This document shows, piece by piece, positions 16,465 to 24,467 of a stretch of DNA of 64,000 nucleotides. This DNA is from an uncultured Bacteroidales bacterium. GTDB taxonomy: Bacteria; Bacteroidota; Bacteroidia; Bacteroidales; Paludibacteraceae. The notes below the pieces were generated by a model that worked only from the letters and a program-made list of their open reading frames with translations, was not told the origin of the DNA and did not search any database. A program made the translations under genes and the position numbers. How positions within the stretch are numbered: position 1 is the first letter of the stretch; each line of letters begins with the position of its first letter. The stretch covers positions 4,398 to 68,397 of the forward strand of contig CAKUUM010000005.1 in the NCBI GenBank assembly GCA_934692905.1, in the 5' to 3' direction.

Positions 16465-17313
16465 ATGAGCGATAGGCGAAAGATAATATTATTGCTGTAT
16501 GTGCTGGTAATGGTCTGCGGCTGTTCGTTTGTCGGAAAACGCAGCAACGGGGTAGTCGCGGAATATGACGGGCAAACCATTACGTTATCGGAAATTCAGC
16601 AACTGACTGCAGGGCTATCCGCAGAAGACAGTGCCCGTGTGGCAGAGAGTTACATCCGTCAGTGGGCCACTGACCTATTGGAGTACAATGAGGCAAAAGA
16701 CGTGGCAAACAAGAATATAGAACGGCTGGTGGAGGACTATCGCCACTCGTTGTACATCCATGATTATGAGGAACGGCTGATAGCGCAACGTATGCCCAAG
16801 CACGTGGAAGACACATTGGTGGCACAATTCTATGAGACGCATACCCAGCACTTTGTGCTGAGAGAGACTATTCTGCGCGGTGTGCTGCTGGTGGTACCCA
16901 ATGGCGCTCCGAAAATGGACAAACTAAAACAATGGCTGCAGCAACCCACTGACGAGACAAACATCGAAAGTATTGAGAAATACGCCTACCAATACGCAAC
17001 AGGGTATGAGTTGTTTGTGGACGAATGGAAGACCGCCAACCAGATATTGATGCGTATGCCATTCAAGGAAGACGACTTTCAGAGACAACTCAGCCACAAG
17101 AAACAGATTGAATTACAGGACAGTATCAGCACATACCTGCTGCAAGTGACAGATTTACACGCAGCAGGAGAGACAATGCCTTTGGACTATGCTACGCCTG
17201 AAATTGAGAAATTACTGCTCAATCAGCGGCAGGTGGAGTTCATACAACACGAACGCACAGCCCTGTATGAGAAGGCTGTGCGCGAGCATAAGGTGAAGTT
17301 TTACGAGAGGTAG
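16465..17313 (+). CDS. SurA-like chaperone lipoprotein without obvious PPIase domain
   Basis: This 282-residue protein has a lipoprotein signal ending in LVMVCGC (cysteine near 19) and begins the mature chain with VVAEYDGQTITLSEIQQ, which resembles the N-terminal helix of SurA/PpiD chaperones. The remainder is helical and charged. I do not see a parvulin core, so it may be a chaperone-only member. From family knowledge such proteins assist outer-membrane protein folding. It starts 4 bases after the NlpC gene and ends the run that began at cca. Confidence 0.7.
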   Translation: MSDRRKIILLLYVLVMVCGCSFVGKRSNGVVAEYDGQTITLSEIQQLTAGLSAEDSARVAESYIRQWATDLLEYNEAKDVANKNIERLVEDYRHSLYIHDYEERLIAQRMPKHVEDTLVAQFYETHTQHFVLRETILRGVLLVVPNGAPKMDKLKQWLQQPTDETNIESIEKYAYQYATGYELFVDEWKTANQILMRMPFKEDDFQRQLSHKKQIELQDSISTYLLQVTDLHAAGETMPLDYATPEIEKLLLNQRQVEFIQHERTALYEKAVREHKVKFYER

Positions 17314-17321
17314 GGCGGGTC

Positions 17322-17687
17322 TCACTTGAGTTCTGTGAAAACGGATTTCTCTTTGTCATATAACTCCGACCAACTCAACTCATCCTTTTCGGCATCATAT
17401 TCCATAAACCACATATCCTCTGTCATATCCTCTCCCGTCCGCGCGTTAGTCAGTTTGATAGTATCTTTGCCATTGTCTGCCCTACCCAATTCATACTTTC
17501 CGCCACCGACAAGCCATGCACCTGCAACAAACTGTCCATCCTCCCCGAATGCCATAATCTCGCTTATGTCACCTCGTTCGTTATACTGCACGAATATCCT
17601 TCCTGCCAAAGGCGATTTTTTCGCACACGACACACAGCACACGGATAAAACAACTGCACCCAATAGTGCAAACATTACCTTTTTCAT
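17322..17687 (-). CDS. Small lipoprotein, unknown function
   Basis: This 121-residue protein has a lipoprotein signal with lipobox CVSC (about 18-21). The mature part, beginning AKKSPLAGRIFVQY, looks like a small beta-sandwich (alternating strands with GxYELG and a WFMEYD stretch) of the kind that describes lipocalin-like Bacteroidetes lipoproteins. It lies 46 bases downstream of the ECF-linked membrane protein and may belong to that operon. Its end is 9 bases from the convergent SurA-like gene. Confidence 0.75.
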   Translation of the reverse strand: MKKVMFALLGAVVLSVCCVSCAKKSPLAGRIFVQYNERGDISEIMAFGEDGQFVAGAWLVGGGKYELGRADNGKDTIKLTNARTGEDMTEDMWFMEYDAEKDELSWSELYDKEKSVFTELK

Positions 17688-17733
17688 AACGGTTTCTCCT
17701 TTCTTGATTACGATTTATAATTGTTTTCTTATA

Positions 17734-18204
17734 CTACTCACTCATAGATAAGAAGCGTTGAAAATCAGCCGCTTGCTCATTCATTGTCTTAGGCTTCCCC
17801 ACTCCACTTTTCTGCTGTGCCTGCAGGCTCGCCAAGTAGCGCGCATACTCCTTATACAACTTGCGGAACGATTTCATAGGGATTGCGGTATCAGGCACTT
17901 GCGTTACCGTTTTCGCTATGGGGTTTGTCTCCATCTCGGGCACTACAGGTTTCTGTCTCCACGGCTGCACTATCGCCATGCCGACTGCTACCACCACCGC
18001 CACTCCTGCTACGCCTCGCCACACTCTCTGCGAGGTCAATCGCACCGTTTGTTGTGACTTTCCTATCGGATTCTGGGCTGTTATACGTGGCATAGCCCGC
18101 TTTTCTGCTTGTTTTCTACGCCTTACGGAGGACTGTAATTGGTCCTCAAAGGTTGCTTTATTTATATCTGACTTATTCATATCCGTATATTTATCTGTAT
18201 TCAT
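17734..18204 (-). CDS. Single-pass membrane protein, candidate anti-sigma factor
   Basis: This 156-residue protein has a basic N-terminal region, one membrane helix (about residues 65-82, GVAGVAVVVAVGMAIV) and a C-terminal domain with an LYKEYARYLASLQAQQ helix. It overlaps the ECF sigma factor gene by 14 bases, and gene pairs of this arrangement usually encode sigma and anti-sigma. No zinc-binding anti-sigma motif is visible, so the role is inferred from position. The start may be MNTDK (18204) or MNKSD (8 codons later). Confidence 0.65.
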   Translation of the reverse strand: MNTDKYTDMNKSDINKATFEDQLQSSVRRRKQAEKRAMPRITAQNPIGKSQQTVRLTSQRVWRGVAGVAVVVAVGMAIVQPWRQKPVVPEMETNPIAKTVTQVPDTAIPMKSFRKLYKEYARYLASLQAQQKSGVGKPKTMNEQAADFQRFLSMSE

Positions 18205-18772
18205 AAGGTTTCATGCTTACCCGTAATTTTTGTGTCAGCGCATATAACCGCGACTTCACCGTACCCTCGGGTACACCCACCACCCCGGCTATCTCCGCCA
18301 CCGACAACTCCTCCCAGAAACGCAAGTCAAACAACACCTGTTCCGCCTCTGTCAGTTGCGCCAACACTTGGCGTAGCACCTCGTCAAATCGCCTTTCGTC
18401 CATGCGCAGGGCAGTCATATCTTCCACCGCCTCTTCACTGGTTTGCAGCATTTCCTCTGCATAAATTATCTGATAATCAACGCTTTTGTAGTAATCTTTC
18501 AGCCTGTTGTACGCTATGGCAAACAGCCACGGTCGCACTTGTTGCCCCTGCCGCCAGGCTTGGCTTTTGCTCCAAATCACGAGGAAAATATCTTGTGTCA
18601 AGTCAGCCGCCACCTCATCATCTCCATTCATGCGCCTACTGAAGAACGACTGTACCGCACCCGCATACCTGTCGAAGAGCACCCCGAACGCTGCCTCGTC
18701 CCTATTCTGCACAAGACGCATCAAATCCTCATCCGTGTGCCTGCTGTAGGTATGTCGTTGAAATATCCTCAT
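18191..18772 (-). CDS. ECF-family RNA polymerase sigma factor
   Basis: This 193-residue protein has sigma region 2 (AAFGVLFDRYAGAVQSFF, then DLTQDIFLVIW and the RPWLFAIAYNRLKDYYK -10 binding helix) and region 4 (LTEAEQVLFDLRF, then LSVAEIAGVVGVPEGTVKSR, a helix-turn-helix). It should direct RNA polymerase to a small regulon under the control of the overlapping membrane protein. The target promoters cannot be read here. The start at 18772 is supported by the region 2 alignment. Confidence 0.92.
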   Translation of the reverse strand: MRIFQRHTYSRHTDEDLMRLVQNRDEAAFGVLFDRYAGAVQSFFSRRMNGDDEVAADLTQDIFLVIWSKSQAWRQGQQVRPWLFAIAYNRLKDYYKSVDYQIIYAEEMLQTSEEAVEDMTALRMDERRFDEVLRQVLAQLTEAEQVLFDLRFWEELSVAEIAGVVGVPEGTVKSRLYALTQKLRVSMKPYEYR

Positions 18773-18855
18773 GTCACTAATGCATACGACTGAGTTGACA
18801 AAACGTTCACAGAAAAATTACCAAATAGTGTTCGCCCTCGCGGGCACGCCATGCG

Positions 18856-20787
18856 TCAGAAGGGCTCAGCGTAAGTACATCCCTCGCGCCAACGTGAGCA
18901 ACCGTAGCGCGTTTTCCCGCGGATAACCACGCCACGCCCACAAACAGGACAGCGCATACCCGACTTATCCGCCTTGACTTCGCGTACCACCTCAGAGGTC
19001 ATCTGTTTGAGTTCGTCAAGGAACTGCTGTGCGGTGTAGTCGCCACGCTCTATCTCACGCAGTTTCTTCTCCCACAGACCTGTCAGTTCGGCGGACTTGA
19101 GGAGTGGCGATATGACAATGCTTATCAAGTTGATACCCAGTTCAGTGGCACGGATATTCTTCTTCTCGCGGACGATATACTTCCGCTGAAAGAGTTTCTC
19201 TATGATAGCAGCCCGTGTAGAAGGGCGCCCTATACCATTCTCCTTCATGGCATCGCGCAGTTCTTCGTTGTCCACCGTCTTACCCGCTGTTTCCATGGCC
19301 CGCAGGAGAGTGGCTTCGGTATAGTACTTGGGCGGTGTGGTAGTCTTCTCCTTGAGTTGCGGCTCATGTGGTCCGGATTCGCCTTTGGTGAAGGCAGGAA
19401 GTGTCTTCTGCTCTTCGGCGGTGTCATCGTCCTCAATCTTTGCCTTGGCAAATACATCGCGCCACCCCGGCTTGATAATCTGACGACCCGTTACCTTGAA
19501 ATCTATATCTCCCGCCTTGGCAAGCACCGTGGTATTCGCCACTTCGCAGTCGGGATAGAATGCCGCTATGAAACGGAGTGCCACAAGGTCGAAAACCTTG
19601 CGCTCCTGCTCCGAGAGGTTGTCGGGACGTTGCCCTGTAGGTATGATGGCATGGTGGTCAGTCACTTTCTTGTTGTCGAATACCTTTTTCGATTTGGGCA
19701 GGCTCTGTGCGCCCTTACCACCATCGGCTTTTAGCGGTAACAACGGTGTGATTTGCGGATAGAAGTCCTTAATGCCCGCCAAGGTAGCGGGTACTTTGGG
19801 GTAAATGTCTTCGCTGAGGTAGGTGGTGTCCACACGCGGATAGGTGGTGACATGCTTTTCGTAGAGGCTTTGGATAAGGCGCAAAGTCTCATCGGCAGAG
19901 AAAGCATAGAGTTTGTTGCACTCGACCTGCAGACTGGTCAAATCAAAAAGACGCGGGGCATATTCGGTGCCTTTCTTCTTCTCAACAGAAGTGATAGTCA
20001 GAGGTTTATCCTTGATACTATCCACGAGAGCCTGCCCCTGTTCGAGCGTGGTGATGGCGTAGTCGTCATCGTCCGCTTTGGTGAGTTGTGCGCTGAAAAG
20101 AGTGTCACGGTAGGTGGTCTTCAGTTCCCAATAAGTGCGCGGGACGAAATGCTCTATCTCGTTCTGGCGTTTGACTATCAATGCCAACGTGGGAGTCTGT
20201 ACACGCCCTATGCTAAGGACTTGCCTGTCACGTCCCGAGCCCTGCGCAAAACGCAAAGTGTAGGCGCGGGTAGCGTTCATACCGAGCAGCCAATCGCCAA
20301 TAGCGCGCATCAGTCCCGCTTCGTAAAGGCGCTGGTAAGCGTCCTGACTCTTGAGGTCACGGAAACCTGCACGAATGGCATCCTCTGTCAATGAGGATAT
20401 CCAAAGACGCTTGACGGGCACATGGCAGCCTGCTTTCTGATAGACCCACCGCTGGATAAGTTCTCCCTCCTGCCCCGCATCACCGCAATTGATGACTTCA
20501 TCGGCTTGGGATATGAGTGTTTTGATGATGTTGAACTGCTTCTGTACGCCCGCATCACCACTGACTTTGATGCCGAAACGGGCAGGAATCATGGGGAGTG
20601 AGGAGAGGTTCCAGCCTTTCCATTGCTCGTTGTACTCGTTGGGGTCCAACAGGGCGCACAAGTGCCCGAACGTCCATGTGACACAATAACCATTCCCCTC
20701 CATATAGCCGTCGTGCCGGGTGTCAGCACCCAGCACGCGAGCAATATCACGTCCCACGGACGGTTTTTCCGCGACACACAGAATCAT
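18856..20787 (-). CDS. topB: DNA topoisomerase III (type IA)
   Basis: This 643-residue enzyme passes single strands and decatenates DNA. The Toprim glutamate is in LCVAEKPSVGRDIA (E7) and the acidic triad in CGDAGQEGE (103-107). The catalytic tyrosine is Y316 in TTYPRVDTTYLSED. A C-terminal zinc finger (CPVCGRGVV ... YGCSRW..GC) closes the protein. It lies 29 bases downstream of the Wzc-like gene on the same strand, an unusual position for topB. Such short TopB proteins are common both on Bacteroidales chromosomes and in integrative elements; no other element genes are nearby. Confidence 0.95.
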   Translation of the reverse strand: MILCVAEKPSVGRDIARVLGADTRHDGYMEGNGYCVTWTFGHLCALLDPNEYNEQWKGWNLSSLPMIPARFGIKVSGDAGVQKQFNIIKTLISQADEVINCGDAGQEGELIQRWVYQKAGCHVPVKRLWISSLTEDAIRAGFRDLKSQDAYQRLYEAGLMRAIGDWLLGMNATRAYTLRFAQGSGRDRQVLSIGRVQTPTLALIVKRQNEIEHFVPRTYWELKTTYRDTLFSAQLTKADDDDYAITTLEQGQALVDSIKDKPLTITSVEKKKGTEYAPRLFDLTSLQVECNKLYAFSADETLRLIQSLYEKHVTTYPRVDTTYLSEDIYPKVPATLAGIKDFYPQITPLLPLKADGGKGAQSLPKSKKVFDNKKVTDHHAIIPTGQRPDNLSEQERKVFDLVALRFIAAFYPDCEVANTTVLAKAGDIDFKVTGRQIIKPGWRDVFAKAKIEDDDTAEEQKTLPAFTKGESGPHEPQLKEKTTTPPKYYTEATLLRAMETAGKTVDNEELRDAMKENGIGRPSTRAAIIEKLFQRKYIVREKKNIRATELGINLISIVISPLLKSAELTGLWEKKLREIERGDYTAQQFLDELKQMTSEVVREVKADKSGMRCPVCGRGVVIRGKTRYGCSRWREGCTYAEPF

Positions 20788-20816
20788 TGTCAGTCTTCTA
20801 CGCTAAGACACACATC

Positions 20817-23162
20817 TTACGAGCGATGGATGTGGAACAACTTCTGCCACCACTTGCGATGTTTCTTTTGCTGCCCGTAACCGTATCCGTAACCGTATCC
20901 GTAGCCTGCGACATCTGCGCGCACACCATTGAGGACGCTAACGATATTCGGCAGTTGCTCCTTCTCCGCCACACTATTCAGATAATCAATCAAATCCGTG
21001 GTGGTATAATGAGCACGAGACACATATATGGTCATATCACTGACACGCGCCAACTGCAGGGTGTCGCTGACCATGGCAACAGGTGCAGAGTCCACGATGA
21101 TGTAATCGTAGCGTTTGCGGAGTTCCCTGAACAATTTGTCCAAGCGATTGCTCTGCAGCAACTCATTCGGATTGGGAGGGACAATACCTGCCGGCAGAAT
21201 GTCCAAGCAAGGGATGCCGGAATGTACGATGGCATCGTCCAACGTATAAGCCGAGTCAGACAAATAACTGGTCAAGCACCCTTTGCTATCCAGCGAGAAA
21301 TAAGATACCAACATCGGTTTGCGGATATCCAAACCAACCAACGCCACCTTCTTCTGCAGCAGTGCCAGAGATATCGCCAAGTTGCTGGCTACATAGGACT
21401 TACCTTCCCCATTGACACTGGATGTGACAAGGATAACAGGATTCTCTATGTCAGGCGGCAAGATGAAACGTATGTTGGTTCGCAAGGAGCGGAACAACTC
21501 GGCGGATACAGAGTTCTCGCCTTCACGCACGGCAATATGTCCGCCATGGTGGTTACGGACAAGTGAACCGCCAAAGGGAACTGCAATTTTGCGCTCAAAC
21601 TCGCGTGTGTCGTCCGAAATCTTGTTGTTGAACAAGTCTGCCAAGTAGATAATTCCGATAGGAATACACAGCCCCAATACCAAGCATATCAGACCTATTA
21701 TCTTGAGCCGCGGTGCAACCGGAATAGGATTCATCTGCGGTGCCGCGATGATTTTGGCAGGGACTACGGTGGAAGCCAATGTCAGCGCATTTTCCTCGCG
21801 CTTCTGGTAGAGGAAGAGATACAACTCCTCTGTGAGTTGGCGCTGGCGCTCAATCTCCACATATTGTCTCTCCTGGCTGGGCACCCCATAACGCTGAGAC
21901 TCCGCCTTGTTGAAACGAGACTCCAGGTCTTGCTTGGAAATCACCAGACTCTTTCTCACACTGGCGATACTCGTGATGATGTTGTCGCGCAGCATATCCA
22001 ACTGCATGGTCATCTGGTCAATCACGGGGTTGCTCTCCGTGGCGGTACGCTGTACGCGCATACGTTGCAGCAACTGCGTGTTGTACTCCGAGATAAGTGT
22101 TACCAAGGCATCGTCATTGATACCGAGGTTGGCAGGTATCAGGCTGTTGCGCTTGGTGTCGTCCTCCACGAACTCGCTGATATACTGCACCAAATTGAGT
22201 TGTGTCTCTATCTCTGCCGCACGCTTGCGATACTCGGTGCTCTCGGTCAAGTACAACTCTGCCTCACTGGGCAGGTCCACAATACCATGCTTCTCCTTAT
22301 AGCGCTCCACTTCCGCCTCTGCTGTCGCCAACTCGCTCTTAATCAGTTGCAAACGCTCGTTGATAAAGGTAGCCGTGTTGCTTGCCATGATGTTCTTGTC
22401 CACCACAGCGTCCATATTGTAGAGTTCAATCTCCTTGTTGATAAAGTCCACAGCACGCCGCGGCATGTCCGTGGTCGTGGAGATAACAATGATGTTCGAC
22501 TCCTTCTTCATGAGCGAAGCCGTGATACTGCGTTTGTAACTGTCAATCAGCGGCAAACGGGAAGAGGTGGAGATATGATAACGGTCACCTTTCTTCAGTT
22601 GCGTGTTCAGCACAAAGCGGATTTCACCTGCACAGGTCTGAATAGGCTGGGTCAGGTCTGTCACCTTGTGGGTGCTGGTATGAAAACGTTTGGTCTTGAC
22701 CTTCACCACGTAGTCGTTCTTGCGCACCTTGATATCTATAGATGCCCCCGTGGTCGTGGTGTCCAAGAACACAGGCGGATAGACGATACTCAGGTCGTGT
22801 TTTGGGTATTGCCCAATCCACTTGAGCCCGTCTTTTTTGCGGTATTCGCTCTGCAAATCAAGGTCTTTGATAACCTGCGCCATGATGTCGCGGGAAGTAA
22901 GGATAGCCACCTCGTCTTCCGTCTTCTTGGTGCCGCCCATACCCATCATGGCAAGTATCTCGCTTTGCGGCAGTCCGCCGTCGTCAGAGGTACGAATCAT
23001 AATGTTCGCGTCCACCTGAAACTTCTTGGTGTGGGAAACATAATAATATATACCCAATGCCCCGCACAACGCGCACGACAAAACTATCCAATACCAGTTT
23101 TTCAGAATACGGATGCACCACGCACGCAGGTCTATTTCATTACTATTCTTGTCTTGTGCCAT
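20817..23162 (-). CDS. Wzc-like polysaccharide co-polymerase / tyrosine autokinase
   Basis: This 781-residue inner-membrane protein controls chain length and export of a surface polysaccharide. It has a Wzz domain with a membrane helix at about 24-45, a long periplasmic coiled coil (roughly 230-420), a second helix near 500, and a BY-kinase domain: Walker A SSVNGEGKSYVASN (about 581-594), Walker A' VGLDIRKPM, and Walker B YDYIIVDSAP (about 685-694). The C-terminal tyrosine cluster is a (GY)5 repeat, the phosphorylation tail. It follows the Wza-like gene by 39 bases. No glycosyltransferases are nearby. Confidence 0.94.
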   Translation of the reverse strand: MAQDKNSNEIDLRAWCIRILKNWYWIVLSCALCGALGIYYYVSHTKKFQVDANIMIRTSDDGGLPQSEILAMMGMGGTKKTEDEVAILTSRDIMAQVIKDLDLQSEYRKKDGLKWIGQYPKHDLSIVYPPVFLDTTTTGASIDIKVRKNDYVVKVKTKRFHTSTHKVTDLTQPIQTCAGEIRFVLNTQLKKGDRYHISTSSRLPLIDSYKRSITASLMKKESNIIVISTTTDMPRRAVDFINKEIELYNMDAVVDKNIMASNTATFINERLQLIKSELATAEAEVERYKEKHGIVDLPSEAELYLTESTEYRKRAAEIETQLNLVQYISEFVEDDTKRNSLIPANLGINDDALVTLISEYNTQLLQRMRVQRTATESNPVIDQMTMQLDMLRDNIITSIASVRKSLVISKQDLESRFNKAESQRYGVPSQERQYVEIERQRQLTEELYLFLYQKREENALTLASTVVPAKIIAAPQMNPIPVAPRLKIIGLICLVLGLCIPIGIIYLADLFNNKISDDTREFERKIAVPFGGSLVRNHHGGHIAVREGENSVSAELFRSLRTNIRFILPPDIENPVILVTSSVNGEGKSYVASNLAISLALLQKKVALVGLDIRKPMLVSYFSLDSKGCLTSYLSDSAYTLDDAIVHSGIPCLDILPAGIVPPNPNELLQSNRLDKLFRELRKRYDYIIVDSAPVAMVSDTLQLARVSDMTIYVSRAHYTTTDLIDYLNSVAEKEQLPNIVSVLNGVRADVAGYGYGYGYGYGQQKKHRKWWQKLFHIHRS
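20875..20903 (-). repeat. 6/12-base tandem repeat encoding the (GY)n tail
   Basis: CCGTAACCGTAT occurs twice in tandem, followed by CCGTA (plus-strand reading). In the gene it encodes alternating Gly-Tyr. Loss or gain of a 6-base unit would keep the frame and change the number of phosphorylatable tyrosines. Confidence 0.85.
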
Positions 23163-23201
23163 GTCAGAAAATACTACTCAAGTTCTTGATTTATACGTTT
23201 T

Positions 23202-24008
23202 TTACTTGCTCAACACGCCTGAAACGGACAATACCGATACCACGACCGTGGCAGCACTGGAGACGGTGCTCACCATACTGAGCCAGAGACTGATAGTCTG
23301 GTTGCTGGTAGAACGTGCCTGGTTAGGCGAAACCACTACGACATCATTCTGCTGGAGGTAGAAGAACGGGGAATAGAAGATTTCGTCCGTATTCAGGTTG
23401 AGGCGCGCGAACTCCAATTTGCCATCGTTCTCCCTCATAATCAGCACATCATCACGGCGTCCGTACTGCGTAAGGTCGCCAGCGGCACTCAACGCCTCGA
23501 AGAGCGTCATGCGTCCGTTGTTCAACTGGTAGGAGCCCGGATTCTTCACCTCGCCCAAGACAGAAACCTTGGCATTCAGGAAGCGCAGAGTGACAATCGG
23601 CTCCACGACCTGCCCCTTGAGGCGGTCCTGAATCATGTTGATTACCTGCGATTGGGTGAGCCCGACCACGTGCAACTTGCCCAATACCGGAAAGTCGATA
23701 TCGCCATTCCCGTCCACCGTATAGTACTGATAATTAGCAGTTGTGGGGACGGAACTGCTGGTAGGCGAGGCATACGCCACGTTGGGTAAGTTATAAGGCA
23801 GAACAGCCTCGGGGTCAAGAGCCGTGACCGTGATGATGAGTGCGTCGTTAATCTTCACGCAAGGCTCGGGCTGGGCTTTCATCTGTTTGTTAATCTCTTC
23901 TGCGCTTTCCGCTGTAATTGGTTGAAGGATAGCCAATTGCTTTCTTGAGACACAGGAACTCATCAGCAAGACGGCTATCAATACGACAATGTTTCTCTTT
24001 TTTATCAT
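23202..24008 (-). CDS. Wza-like polysaccharide export lipoprotein
   Basis: This 268-residue protein has a lipoprotein signal with lipobox LLMSSC (cysteine near 18), a polysaccharide-export (Poly_export) domain with YTVDGNGDIDFPVLGKLHVVGLT, and SLBB segments with VSVLGEVKNPGSYQL and TLFEALSAAGDL. A C-terminal hydrophobic helix (about 243-265) would cross the outer membrane. It forms the outer-membrane channel working with the Wzc-like protein encoded 39 bases downstream. A promoter lies at 24060-24091. Confidence 0.94.
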   Translation of the reverse strand: MIKKRNIVVLIAVLLMSSCVSRKQLAILQPITAESAEEINKQMKAQPEPCVKINDALIITVTALDPEAVLPYNLPNVAYASPTSSSVPTTANYQYYTVDGNGDIDFPVLGKLHVVGLTQSQVINMIQDRLKGQVVEPIVTLRFLNAKVSVLGEVKNPGSYQLNNGRMTLFEALSAAGDLTQYGRRDDVLIMRENDGKLEFARLNLNTDEIFYSPFFYLQQNDVVVVSPNQARSTSNQTISLWLSMVSTVSSAATVVVSVLSVSGVLSK

Positions 24009-24059
24009 ACTATTGTATTCGTTTTGAGGTCTGTATTCGTAAAATACTCAATTGGGCGG

Positions 24060-24091
24060 CAAAGGTACAATAAATAATTAACATACACAAA
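24060..24091 (-). promoter_or_regulatory. Promoter of the Wza-Wzc-topB run
   Basis: TACCTTTG (24067-24060) and TTTG (24091-24088) are 20 bases apart on the minus strand, about 50 bases before the Wza-like start. Confidence 0.75.
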
Positions 24092-24144
24092 TCCGCAGGT
24101 CTTTTTCGGGGAAACCGCGCCCAACATAACGGCAACCTCCCTAT

Positions 24145-24290
24145 AAGGTCGGCGGAATCACATACTAATAACATACTAATCACATACTAACCACATACTA
24201 ATCTCATACACTTACCCCGAGAAATACACGAGGTGCAATGCGCAATTCACTATGCGTAATGCGCAATGCATAGTGCACAATGCGCAATCG
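24145..24290 (+). repeat. Composite promoter-linked repeat, copy C
   Basis: AAGGTCGGCGGAAT precedes five 11-base units (24159-24213), the linker CCCCGAGAAATACACGAGG and a long AATGCGCAAT segment (to about 24288). No clear palindrome follows. It points to the antiporter; the array ends 136 bases upstream of its -7 box. Confidence 0.9.
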
Positions 24291-24324
24291 GGTTGGAGAA
24301 AATAAGGAGGATATTCGGAAATAA

Positions 24325-24356
24325 TTTGGAGATATGAAGAATTTGCAGTACTTTTG
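24325..24356 (+). promoter_or_regulatory. Promoter of the cation/proton antiporter
   Basis: TTTG (24325-24328) and TACTTTTG (24349-24356) are 20 bases apart, with a predicted transcription start near 24363. Confidence 0.7.
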
Positions 24357-24362
24357 TAGTGA

Positions 24363-24450
24363 AAACGGATTGCAGATGCAGCGGAAACGGACTATGGATG
24401 CATGGGGAACAGGCTGCAGACGCAAAGGAAAGGGATTACAGATACACAAG
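24363..24450 (+). repeat. Four imperfect 22-base tandem repeats in the antiporter leader
   Basis: Units at 24363-24384, 24385-24406, 24407-24428 and 24429-24450 share 15-16 of 22 positions with the first unit. The common core reads AAACGG, then a variable middle, then GATGCA. They fill almost the whole 5' leader between transcription start and start codon. Confidence 0.65.
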
Positions 24451-24467
24451 ACAATAATTGCACGAAA

